Of a stretch of DNA of 64,000 nt, positions 1 to 9,800 are shown piece after piece; within the stretch, counting starts at the first letter, position 1, and each line of letters begins with the position of its first letter. Location of the stretch: IMG/VR virus record IMGVR_UViG_3300044611_000703, positions 1 to 64,000 of that record, one strand, 5' to 3'. The notes under the pieces were generated by a model, which was not told where the DNA came from, made no database searches, and saw only the letters and a list, made by a program, of their open reading frames with translations. A program made the position numbers and the translations under genes. The stretch comes from a virus.

Positions 1-1972
1 AATATCTTGCGTTGTATCCACCTTCTAAATTTGAACGTAGTCCAACTTCGGTATCAACCCAACTTTTATTATTATCAATAGTTTGAGTTAGATTATACCC
101 TAAAGTCATAAAAGGAAAATCTCTAAACCTATTAAAATATTCTTGACCATAACTATATGGTGTTAGAACTGTTTGATAATTAGGATTTGCACCTGTAAAT
201 ACACTATTAGTAAAACTTACTTCTTCAGGAGCTCTATGTTTTGGTGTTTGTTCAAACCAACCACTACCTTTTTCAAAGAAAAAATCCTCAGTATTTGGTG
301 GTGCTTTAGGAAATCCTAAATCATCCATTGGATACTCGTCTTTAGTTATATTAACATCTTTAATTACTGTGGTTGTTGTAAAACCAGTATATTCAATATC
401 TCTTAATCTATATGTATTACCCGCCTCAAGTGTTGGTAGTTCTTGAGTATACGTACCACCTGATATTTGAGCAAACTGTGTGTTGAATTGATTAACATTA
501 ATTCTTTGGTCAGCTAAATAAATGTATTCGTTAAATTCAACTAAAGCGTCAGGGGCACCAATTAAAGCCATTAACGTTTCAATTGATTTTCTTGTACCTT
601 TTGATTTAAACAAATATGCCGAGTTTAATATTAAGTTTCTATAATATTGATAATTTAACTCATCAGGTGTTGTAGCATCTGAAATACCCGGATATTGAGA
701 CCTATCAGTATTTGTTTGACCAAAAACTGAACTTAAAAAATCATCTGTAGATACAGGTGACATATTTGTTTGCCAACCTAATGTTTGCGCTAAGTTTTTA
801 AGTAACTGAGATGGGATATCATCACCAGGGTTATAATGAACTGAGTTCATAAACGCTAACGCACTTATGAATTTATTTGTTTCGTCAAAACTTCTACCGT
901 AAATTTGTAATACCTTTTCCATTTTTTGACCTATTGTGTCAAACTCTTGGAACGCACCGGTAGTTAAAAATCTTGCAACAATGTTGGTTTTATACTCATC
1001 CATTGATACACCAATATCATTTAATTGAACTAAATAATTGGTGAACGCATTTGTTACAATATCTAAATTCCAAGAACCATTTAATGGGAATGTTATAAAT
1101 TCCTGTGAAGAAAAATATGTTCCATCTTCAGCGTCTCTTGGCACATTAAAACTCGCAGTGTATTTTGGTGTAACATTTCTATTTAAAAGAAAATTTTCAA
1201 CCTCATCTAAATGTTCATTGAAAATTCTATTAACCTCATAATCATTTGGTCTAATAACTAAATCATCAAAAGTAACTGTTTGAAATGGAAATGGATGACC
1301 ACTAACACTTATGTTTAAAGTCCCCGATGTCATCGATGTTGTTGGAATAATCGCAGTTACATTATATCCATTACCATTATAATATAAACTATAATTAGCG
1401 TATTGAACCGTCATATCTCTAAGCGAAGATACCTGAATCTCTTTTAATTCAAGGTTTCTAGTTGAGTTAATAGTAAAATCAATCGCAAAAGGATTCCTTA
1501 AACGAGCGACATCTAAATCAAAACTAGTAATATTGTCAATCTCATTATAACTTATATTTGTTGCCGTTTCTCCTTTAATATAGTTCTCACCCATAAGGGT
1601 TGCTTCAAGCGCCGCAGGGAATTTTGCGATGATTGTTTCAACTGCTGTGGATAATCTTTTCACTAAAGACCCGTATTGAGTAAAATTAGTAATTTGACTT
1701 AAATCAAAATTTGGATAAACTTTAAAGTTATTTTCAAATATAGTTCTTGACTGAAGTGTACTCTCTAATCCTAACCCTTCTAAACTGATTGGGTCGGAGA
1801 ATGTACCTGTGTTAAACTTTCTATTTGTCTTTTCGTTAAAAGAAGTCGCAAATTCAAAATTACCCTGTGTCAAACCACCCCCCGTAACTAGTTGGAAACC
1901 AACTAAATCATCAGAGAATGAACTTGCACCGGATGGACCTTGTGGAGGACATGTAAATTTTTGTAATGCCAT
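1..1972 (-). CDS. Large virion/tail structural protein, C-terminus cut by window edge
   Basis: The reading frame opens with ATG at 1972 (protein begins MALQKFTCPPQGPSGASSF) and stays open to position 1, so about 657 codons are visible and the stop lies outside. The ATG overlaps the stop of the upstream gene by one base (TAATG), a sign of translational coupling in one operon. The sequence is rich in Asn, Thr, Tyr and Phe, without enzymatic motifs, signal peptide or membrane segment, as expected for a phage baseplate or fibre-network protein. It lies last in a run of structural genes that starts with gp25- and gp6-like wedge genes. I do not recognise a specific family; the structural role is inferred from context. 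Confidence 0.75.
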   Translation of the reverse strand, partial: MALQKFTCPPQGPSGASSFSDDLVGFQLVTGGGLTQGNFEFATSFNEKTNRKFNTGTFSDPISLEGLGLESTLQSRTIFENNFKVYPNFDLSQITNFTQYGSLVKRLSTAVETIIAKFPAALEATLMGENYIKGETATNISYNEIDNITSFDLDVARLRNPFAIDFTINSTRNLELKEIQVSSLRDMTVQYANYSLYYNGNGYNVTAIIPTTSMTSGTLNISVSGHPFPFQTVTFDDLVIRPNDYEVNRIFNEHLDEVENFLLNRNVTPKYTASFNVPRDAEDGTYFSSQEFITFPLNGSWNLDIVTNAFTNYLVQLNDIGVSMDEYKTNIVARFLTTGAFQEFDTIGQKMEKVLQIYGRSFDETNKFISALAFMNSVHYNPGDDIPSQLLKNLAQTLGWQTNMSPVSTDDFLSSVFGQTNTDRSQYPGISDATTPDELNYQYYRNLILNSAYLFKSKGTRKSIETLMALIGAPDALVEFNEYIYLADQRINVNQFNTQFAQISGGTYTQELPTLEAGNTYRLRDIEYTGFTTTTVIKDVNITKDEYPMDDLGFPKAPPNTEDFFFEKGSGWFEQTPKHRAPEEVSFTNSVFTGANPNYQTVLTPYSYGQEYFNRFRDFPFMTLGYNLTQTIDNNKSWVDTEVGLRSNLEGGYNARY

Positions 1973-2889
1973 TATTCAGTTATGTTTGTAAAGTTTTTAC
2001 TAAAATCAATATTATCACCTCTATTTTGTCTAACTTCATATAATAACGTATTAAATTGGTCTCTAATTTCGTATAGATTATATTGTTGGTAAATGTTGTT
2101 ATTCGCGTCGTAAATAGTGTAAATACCATCATCCATAGATTTAGTTTGATTACCATAAAGAGCAATTGCCAATGTTGAGAAATCTTGGTCTGCAATCTCA
2201 ATATCAAGTGTTATCGGATTAAAGAAGGTATTAGACATTATAATAGTTTGATTTGGCTGCCCAATATATGGGGTCGCATTTGGTTTGTTTGTCGGAGATG
2301 ACGACGGAGAAACAGTACAAAAGATTAAATTTGTATTGTTATCAGTATATCTATATCTAATTGCTTTTTGTGAAGTATTTGTTAAATTTTGTACAACCGG
2401 TTCACAAAAGAATGATGATGTTACAATTCTAAAAAAATTAGGTATTTTTGTTCCATCAGAGTTTAAATACTCAATTCTAAAACCAACTAAACCTTGATTA
2501 ACAAATTTATTTCTAAATTGACTTGGAACATTATTTAAATCAATAACAAGTCCTTTTACGTTAGGTAATGATGATAACACACCACAATCTAATATACTCG
2601 TTCTAATCTCCGCAGGTCTTATGTATAAGGTGTAGATACCTAATTGGTTAAATTGTTCCGCAGGCAATCTTAAATTGTATAACCCACCTAATATTTCTAC
2701 ATTAGGGTTAGGACTTGAAGGATTTGTCTGTGAATTATTAAAATAAGGTCTCAATATAGATACCGCATCTAACTTTGTTAATACAAAATTATCTGTTTCA
2801 TCTCTTGATGGTGTATAATTAAGAATGATGTCCACATCTTCGGGTGATACATCTGCGGGTCTTATAGTTCCATAGGTGCCAGTCGCCAT
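1972..2889 (-). CDS. Putative virion structural protein (305 aa)
   Basis: A 305-aa protein starting MATGTYGTIRPADVSPEDVD. It is mostly beta-prone and polar, with many Asn/Thr/Ile residues and no catalytic motif, signal peptide or transmembrane helix. It is co-directional with the gp6-like wedge operon and its stop overlaps the start of the next gene by one base. The upstream gap of 75 nt is A/T-rich and carries a gene-sense TATTTATC element (see the motif finding). Function unknown; a tail-fibre or baseplate-attached role is the most likely reading of the context. Confidence 0.7.
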   Translation of the reverse strand: MATGTYGTIRPADVSPEDVDIILNYTPSRDETDNFVLTKLDAVSILRPYFNNSQTNPSSPNPNVEILGGLYNLRLPAEQFNQLGIYTLYIRPAEIRTSILDCGVLSSLPNVKGLVIDLNNVPSQFRNKFVNQGLVGFRIEYLNSDGTKIPNFFRIVTSSFFCEPVVQNLTNTSQKAIRYRYTDNNTNLIFCTVSPSSSPTNKPNATPYIGQPNQTIIMSNTFFNPITLDIEIADQDFSTLAIALYGNQTKSMDDGIYTIYDANNNIYQQYNLYEIRDQFNTLLYEVRQNRGDNIDFSKNFTNITE

Positions 2890-2964
2890 TATATTTCTTT
2901 TTTAATTAATTTATTATTTTTAGTGTTTTTTTGTTTCATATTGATAAATATCAAATTTATGTTT

Positions 2965-4191
2965 TTAATCAATTTTAATTATATTAAAAAACTTATACCC
3001 ATATTTTTCAAGGTCACCCAAATTATCTACTTCACCTAATCGTTCCATTGATTCAAATCCAGAAACTTTTCCCCGTTCAATGAACACATTGGATTGAACT
3101 TCCGGCTCATCAATTACATTTAATAATGCCTCATTTTTTACAATTGGTTCACATACCGTGTCTATCGGTGTTACACCACTAACCACAAAGAGTGTTGTTC
3201 CATCACTATAATCATAGTAATCAACTCCATTTATTGTATACCCGGTGTATAATTGATTACCGTTTGCACTTCCCCCCCAATATGTTCCAACAACACCTGT
3301 TGTGCCTGTTATTTGAACACCAATCTTATAATATCCATCAACTAAAGTAGATTTGTTACCATAAACTCTTAAATCCGATACAGTTGATTGAGTGTATCCA
3401 CTAACAACTAATGGTACGGTTAAATAAGGATTAATACCACTTTGATAAGTTTCACAACTCGTATCACCACTATAAATAAAGTCATAACAAATTGGTGTTG
3501 CCGACCAACTACCACCCATTGGAGTAAAACAAGTCGTACCTTTTGGGTCTAATATAGTCGTATTAGTAAATGGTACTGTAACCGTTTTCTTTACCACATT
3601 AGAACCCCACGGACTCATACCTGACATACTAATCGTAAATTCACCGGATTGTGAGTATGGATGCGAATAAAAATTAGGACTGACATTTGTAACCGTTTGT
3701 TTTGGTGTTCCATCACCCCAATCTATTTCATAAGATGAAAACTCTAAATATTTTTTAAATTCAACATCTGAAGTATTATAAAAATTGTACGTATAGGGGA
3801 ATGCGGTATTAGCCGAAAATAAAAAGTTAGTCATAACTTCTTGTTGAACAATCATACCATCAAATACAGAATAATATCCAACGTCCACAGTATTTTCAGT
3901 TATTAATATTGGAATAGTCATTCCTGTTAATAATGATGTACCTCGTTTGAGTGTTGCTTTTGAAATATTAGAAGTCGCGGTTGTTCCTGTCGCACCTGTT
4001 AATATTTGAGTCATTGACGAATATACATAAGCATTCCCATCAATATACTTGGTCACCTCACGAGTATAGATATCACAACAAAATGGTATTTTTTGTTGTT
4101 CAAGATACGGGTCTCCGATATAACTAATTTTAAAAACATCACCATTAATTACTTCAGGAGATATTCTTATACGATAAGTATTTGCACTCAT
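2965..4191 (-). CDS. Putative structural protein with PKD-like domain
   Basis: A 408-aa protein. Around residues 150-208 it contains a PKD-type beta-sandwich signature: an IDWGDGTP strand-turn, followed by a HPYSQSGEFTISM segment that matches the usual pattern of a tyrosine/His-Pro-Tyr strand and a closing TVTV strand. PKD domains commonly act as extracellular spacer or adhesion modules, so a surface-exposed tail appendage is plausible. The C-terminal 60 residues form a separate acidic tail. Its start overlaps the stop of the upstream gene by one base. Two Cys residues near residue 38 and others suggest local disulphide or metal sites, but this is not certain. Confidence 0.7.
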   Translation of the reverse strand: MSANTYRIRISPEVINGDVFKISYIGDPYLEQQKIPFCCDIYTREVTKYIDGNAYVYSSMTQILTGATGTTATSNISKATLKRGTSLLTGMTIPILITENTVDVGYYSVFDGMIVQQEVMTNFLFSANTAFPYTYNFYNTSDVEFKKYLEFSSYEIDWGDGTPKQTVTNVSPNFYSHPYSQSGEFTISMSGMSPWGSNVVKKTVTVPFTNTTILDPKGTTCFTPMGGSWSATPICYDFIYSGDTSCETYQSGINPYLTVPLVVSGYTQSTVSDLRVYGNKSTLVDGYYKIGVQITGTTGVVGTYWGGSANGNQLYTGYTINGVDYYDYSDGTTLFVVSGVTPIDTVCEPIVKNEALLNVIDEPEVQSNVFIERGKVSGFESMERLGEVDNLGDLEKYGYKFFNIIKID

Positions 4192-4991
4192 TATGGATTT
4201 ATATATTCATACCATTTTATGGAACTAGTTGTTCCTACTCTAACATTTAACTCATCTAAAATCTCATATGTTTTATTAACATAATCTAAATTAACTTTAT
4301 AATAAAAATACTTTGATTCAAACTCGAAAGCACTTGGAATCAATGGTGATGATTGAGGTACTTTCATCATTTTAACAAACACACCTAACTTACCATCAAA
4401 AAATTTAGCACTCATATAAAAAGTAGTTAAATTATAAAACTTAATATTCTTTAACCAATAAATGAAAAAACCTTCCTTATCACCAACAAAATCTAATTTG
4501 TAAGATGGACGTTTAATTAAAACATCCGGAATGTAAGGAGATAATGTAACCAATTCCGTAAACCCCTGTTGAACAGGGATAATTATTGTGAAATAATTAG
4601 TTTGTGATTTACCATCCATTGTATCATAGAAATCCAATTTAAAGAATGACTTGGTAAAAGGTTTTTCATAATAATATATTTCACTCTTATCAAATCCTTC
4701 AGGTAAATAACTATTCACCCAATCATTACTTGTTGCGGTCGTAACATTATTAACATTACCACTATAGAAATGAAAATCATATTTAACATCTGTTTTTGTA
4801 TCATTATCATATGGTTTATGTGAAAATCTCAATAACTCAAAATCTTCAGCAACACCAATGATATCCTTGATAACATCTTCCTCATAAAGTTCAATACTAT
4901 CTTCTTGTCCATACATATCCCACTTCAGTTCAATCGGTAAAAGAATGTACTGTTCATCATTTGGGATTACAAATCTAAATTTATTACTCAC
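4191..4991 (-). CDS. Putative virion structural protein (266 aa)
   Basis: A 266-aa protein beginning MSNKFRFVIPNDEQYILLPI. It is rich in aromatic residues and acidic/basic pairs with no enzyme motif. The start MSNKFRF resembles the start of the 1786-aa protein (MSNSFRIRT) and of the 408-aa protein (MSANTYRIRI), suggesting a shared N-terminal strand for docking into the same baseplate assembly. It overlaps the upstream gene by 8 nt and the downstream gene by 1 nt, so it is part of a tightly coupled operon. No family recognised. Confidence 0.65.
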   Translation of the reverse strand: MSNKFRFVIPNDEQYILLPIELKWDMYGQEDSIELYEEDVIKDIIGVAEDFELLRFSHKPYDNDTKTDVKYDFHFYSGNVNNVTTATSNDWVNSYLPEGFDKSEIYYYEKPFTKSFFKLDFYDTMDGKSQTNYFTIIIPVQQGFTELVTLSPYIPDVLIKRPSYKLDFVGDKEGFFIYWLKNIKFYNLTTFYMSAKFFDGKLGVFVKMMKVPQSSPLIPSAFEFESKYFYYKVNLDYVNKTYEILDELNVRVGTTSSIKWYEYINP

Positions 4992-6846
4992 AATCGTCTA
5001 TTATTGGTTCTGCGGTTATTGTCTGTTCATTATAATTAGTACCTTCAGGTATTATTCTAAAAATAATATTAGTATAAGGGTAATGAGCCCCATTTAAAAA
5101 TGGATAATTAACCCCAATATTATTAGAATCAATAAATCCGTAACTATATAAATCCTTCCATAAAAAAGTATCTTTACTTGGAGAGTAATACGCATAATTA
5201 GGAACATCCACCACATTTTTCTTATCTCCCTCCTCAATGTAATCTGAGAATTGTCTAATAGTTAAACTATTATGTGGTTGATAATAATACCCGTAAGGAT
5301 TGTCCAAAGACATACGATAACCTGTTGAACTAGTTGGTCTTCCAATATTAAATACTTTTGCGTTATACGTTATCTTATGATATAAATTAGATATAACTCT
5401 TTCTGTTTGTTCAAAATTATTCCACTCACAATAATCCCCATCTAAAGTATCACCTTCCTTTAAAGACCTATTATATGTGAAAACTATTGGTACTCCATTA
5501 TATTGAGCCAATGGTAAACCATTTGGTCCTAACGTTGTATTCACATAGGTATCTATTGGAATGTTTGTATCCGAATTATTATTTAGTTCACTCCACCAAT
5601 ATGAAGGTAATTTAGTTTGGGGATTTAAAGGTAAATTAAAATCATAACCAAACTTCATACCCTGATAACCCAATCCCGGTCCAATTAACCTACCAAACGT
5701 ATAACCAAAATAACCTTTCCAAATTGTTGTAAAAAATAATTCAGTTAAAGGTCTTTTTTGATTATCAATTAAATCATTAATTTTAACGTCTTTATCAAAT
5801 GATAATGTGTAAGATTGAGCACCTTCCTTTATTGAAACTCTAGCAATTCTGTTAGGTGTAAAACCACTACTTTCATATTTTTTCTTAACGCCAAAAATAT
5901 TTTGGTCAAATCCCGCATTTACTAAAATCGCATTATCAGGGTTTGTTAAAATTTTATGTCTTCTAACATAATATGTTGAGATAGTATCACTTGGGTTATC
6001 ACTGTTTATAATTCGTTTAAACGTCCCTTCTGTTCCTGTAGTAAATGTTGTTCCTGTAAACCCAACATTAAAAATGTTAAAAACATATAAATCACTTTCG
6101 TATTTTCCATCACCTAAACTATATACTTCAAAAGTATCAACCCCATTATAATTAAAATTTAATTTAACAAATTCTCCCGGTATTAATCCGTGTTTCATCG
6201 GACATATACATTTAATAATCCCTCTTCCGTTGTATACTGTTGTATCATCATTTTCAACCACAAAAGGAATACCATCTGAAGCAACCCAATCTAATGTAAC
6301 AGCGTTTGAAATTGAAGGTATTTTTATAATTGCGTTTAATTGTTTTTGATAATCATTTTCAAATGGATAACTAACATAATGTGTCCAATTATATGTTGAA
6401 GCACTTTTGCTTACAAACGTCAAATGATTATATGGTGGTTGAGTATAACCCGGAACATTGTAATCAGTTCTAATGAAATCAAATTCATTATATTGTGGAA
6501 ATCCTGACCAAATAACACTTGGATTTATACCAGTTGGGGTACAATTATCCGCAGCCGCTTGAGCTTCATTAACATAATACAGATTATTTTCAAATGGCAT
6601 GTAATCCGTACTACCTGTATATGAATTATTAAATAATAATGAAAATTTACAGGTAGGTCTAAATATGTCAGATTTTTGTCTTTCATCATCAAACACTTGT
6701 TCCAAACTAACATCAATATTCCTATCAAATTCAACATTTATTTGAGCGGTTTGAACTAATGGAACATTGAACATCAGATTGGTGTCCGGTGCCGATTTAT
6801 ATCGTAAAGAACCTAAAATTACTCTAGTATCAATTCTATTTCCCAT
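4984..6846 (-). CDS. Putative baseplate/tail structural protein (620 aa)
   Basis: A 620-aa protein with many Tyr, Asn and Gly residues and no recognisable catalytic motif. It lies directly downstream of the giant 1786-aa gene, with 1 nt between them, in the position where T4-like genomes carry further wedge subunits (gp7/gp8 region), but I see no sequence motif that proves such an assignment. No signal peptide or membrane helix. Role inferred from operon position. Confidence 0.7.
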   Translation of the reverse strand: MGNRIDTRVILGSLRYKSAPDTNLMFNVPLVQTAQINVEFDRNIDVSLEQVFDDERQKSDIFRPTCKFSLLFNNSYTGSTDYMPFENNLYYVNEAQAAADNCTPTGINPSVIWSGFPQYNEFDFIRTDYNVPGYTQPPYNHLTFVSKSASTYNWTHYVSYPFENDYQKQLNAIIKIPSISNAVTLDWVASDGIPFVVENDDTTVYNGRGIIKCICPMKHGLIPGEFVKLNFNYNGVDTFEVYSLGDGKYESDLYVFNIFNVGFTGTTFTTGTEGTFKRIINSDNPSDTISTYYVRRHKILTNPDNAILVNAGFDQNIFGVKKKYESSGFTPNRIARVSIKEGAQSYTLSFDKDVKINDLIDNQKRPLTELFFTTIWKGYFGYTFGRLIGPGLGYQGMKFGYDFNLPLNPQTKLPSYWWSELNNNSDTNIPIDTYVNTTLGPNGLPLAQYNGVPIVFTYNRSLKEGDTLDGDYCEWNNFEQTERVISNLYHKITYNAKVFNIGRPTSSTGYRMSLDNPYGYYYQPHNSLTIRQFSDYIEEGDKKNVVDVPNYAYYSPSKDTFLWKDLYSYGFIDSNNIGVNYPFLNGAHYPYTNIIFRIIPEGTNYNEQTITAEPIIDDCE

Positions 6847-6847
6847 A

Positions 6848-9800
6848 TTATAATGTTGTTGTTGTATCTAACCATTTAGTTGTGAATCTATCAAATGCCG
6901 ATTTACCTTTTTTCAATCCAAAATAAAAATAAAACGGAGCTCCGGTATTAAACAATCTGTCATCGTATGAATTTGATTCAATAGAGTTAAACTCCGGATT
7001 TAATGTTCCATCAGGATAAACAGAATAAATATAACCTTTAAAGTATTTGTTTTCAGGACTTTGAGATGTTCTCATATATCTTGATGAAGGTTCAATTCTG
7101 TCTAACAATTGATAAGGATAATTAAAAAATGCCGGATTGTTTATTGGATTAGTATACCACCCATTTTTTTGAGACCCAAAAATACTATTGGTGTCATCTG
7201 GTTTTATATTCCATTGATAAAATGGAACCGTTTGAGTGAATACCGAAAAATAACTAAAAGTACACGGTTGATTCGCAATCCCATCAGGGTCAATAATCGT
7301 TCTTTTTGGTGATATAAAATCTCGCGTTTGAGTATCTGAAGAAAAGAAAACACCAAACACCACCTTATTAATATCACTTGACGGGTTATAATATATTGGG
7401 TTTTGCTGTCCAGCAGGATTGTCAGGATAATTTAACGATTGGAACGGCGCCACCGATAATTCAGAATTAATTGCAATCATTTGAGCGTAATCACCATCAA
7501 TCATAAGTTTAGTTCTACTGAAAAATGATAGGATACCGACATTAGTTACCCCAATTCTTTCCAAAAATCCGGGACTAGCTAATCTTGTAATAATTAAAAG
7601 ATTTAATAATTCAGAAACATCACCATAACTTGACGTATTTAATCGATTAGCAACATACCCATCAAAATCATCAGACATGACCAATTCTTGTATATATAAG
7701 TTTCTTGGACCTAAATCCATGATAGTTGTTGGATATTTTAAATTTTTTAAATTACCTCCATAACCACCAAATATACCACTTATAATAGGATTCGGTTCTG
7801 GTCTATCCATACCAACAAATTCAGAAGTACTATCATTCCAAGGACTACTTCTATAATAAAAATTATTGGTATCTTGGTCAAAATAAATATTTTCACTACA
7901 AATTCTACTCACAGGTCGATTTTGACTATTGAAAACAATATCATTAGAAAATGAAAAAGGATAAAGAACCCCATTAATCCAATTGTTCGTAAATAAATGT
8001 GAAAATACGTTTCTACACGCACCAAACATTACTTGAATCCTATTTGTCCATTCAAACACTACTTGAAAATCTTGACCCGATAATAAAGAAAGTATTGGTT
8101 GAGTAATCAATATATAGCAACCACCGTCAAACTTAACTTTACCGGAACCAAAACTCCAACAAGGATTTCCTTTATCGTATATTTTTAAATTATATTTACC
8201 CGGAGAAGGTTCATCACTATAATAACAACCTAACGGTGCCATATCGCCACAATTAAATGACTTTAAAATTTGATTAACAAGCTCTGGTTCAGCATCCGGG
8301 CCAACAATTGGTTCAGGAGCAAAAGCACCTGCTTCTCCCACAAATACACTTGATGACCCCGTCCCACCAACACTTTGATTAATAGTCGCACCATCATCAG
8401 TCACAACAAAGATTACAAAATTACTATTTGTATGTAACGGAAAACTATTACCTAAATTATTCTGAACTAATGTTGAAGTCGGTAATCTATCCGACCTCAT
8501 CACTATTTTAGTTTGATTCGTACTATTTAAATTAAAAATTAAAGACGCTGCCGTAATTTCTGCAGGTGTTGTTCCCGAGCTTGGATATTTTGGTGCGTAG
8601 TAAACATTATCAAGTAAAAGTGGGTCTGGCGATATGGCTTGGTTTATATTTAATCTTTGATAAAACATTGAACCACCCTCAACAATCTCACCAGGATAGT
8701 AACCTCTATTATCAGTTGGTGACACATTTTCAGTACCGGCCCTTCTATTATAAAGTTTAGTAAAAGGCCCAACACAATTAACAAGACGAGTATACTGAAT
8801 ATCCCACTCAACAATAAACCCATTCCAACCTTGTGTTCCATCCGAAAATGAAAATGGTGGTGGAGAATTATTTATGTAATCATTAACCACTTTAATTGGG
8901 GAAGATGATGGTAATGTGACTGACGACAATGGTAGAGCCCCTTGTCCGGGAGTAAAACTACCATTTGTCGAATCTAGATTAGAATAAAATGTATGTAGAT
9001 TACTCGTGAACGAACTAAAACCAAACGTTTCAGGTAATGGTGGTAGTGGTGGTAGAACTGTTGGTGGAGGTGGTGTTATAGATGGTTCAAAACGAAACGA
9101 ATTAAAATAAAAATTAGATGTTAAATTACTTGTGGTAATATGATTAACACAATTTAAAGTACCTTGAATTGGGTAATTTAATTTATAATTATTACCTGTT
9201 ATTATTGTTGATGAATTACCAAAATTATAACCAAATAATCGACTTAAATCATATTGAACTTTAGTTCTAGATGAATTAGGGTCAACACCTCTAACTAAAA
9301 ATATGACTCTTTGTTTCTCAATTGATTTATAATACTCGACAGGAGAAAAAAACCTTTCAGTAGTATCCCAAGATAATGGTCTACCACAAGGAAACCCACT
9401 TACTGTATCATCAGTTTGAAATTGAGTTATACGATAAAATCTCATATCGTTACTTAAAAACCTATTATTAAATGAATTATTACTATTCCAATCATTAGGT
9501 GATGAAGCCGTGTTACTATTACACATTCCGCTATATTCAGAATAAGTCATACCTGTAATAACTTGAAAATATTCAACATCCATAGGGAATCTAGCATATT
9601 TAGGGTCACCTGAAAAAGTAACAATTTGATATTCTACCTCTGTAGGCATATTACCCGAACCATTCGGATTCGCATAGTTAATTTTTATTGTTCCGGGATT
9701 AGTTGTTGACCCACTATTTATTGTCGTACCTGTAATGGTATTTGTACCATACTCATTTAATGTTGTTCCGGTATTAATAACATTTTTATCTTTTGATAGT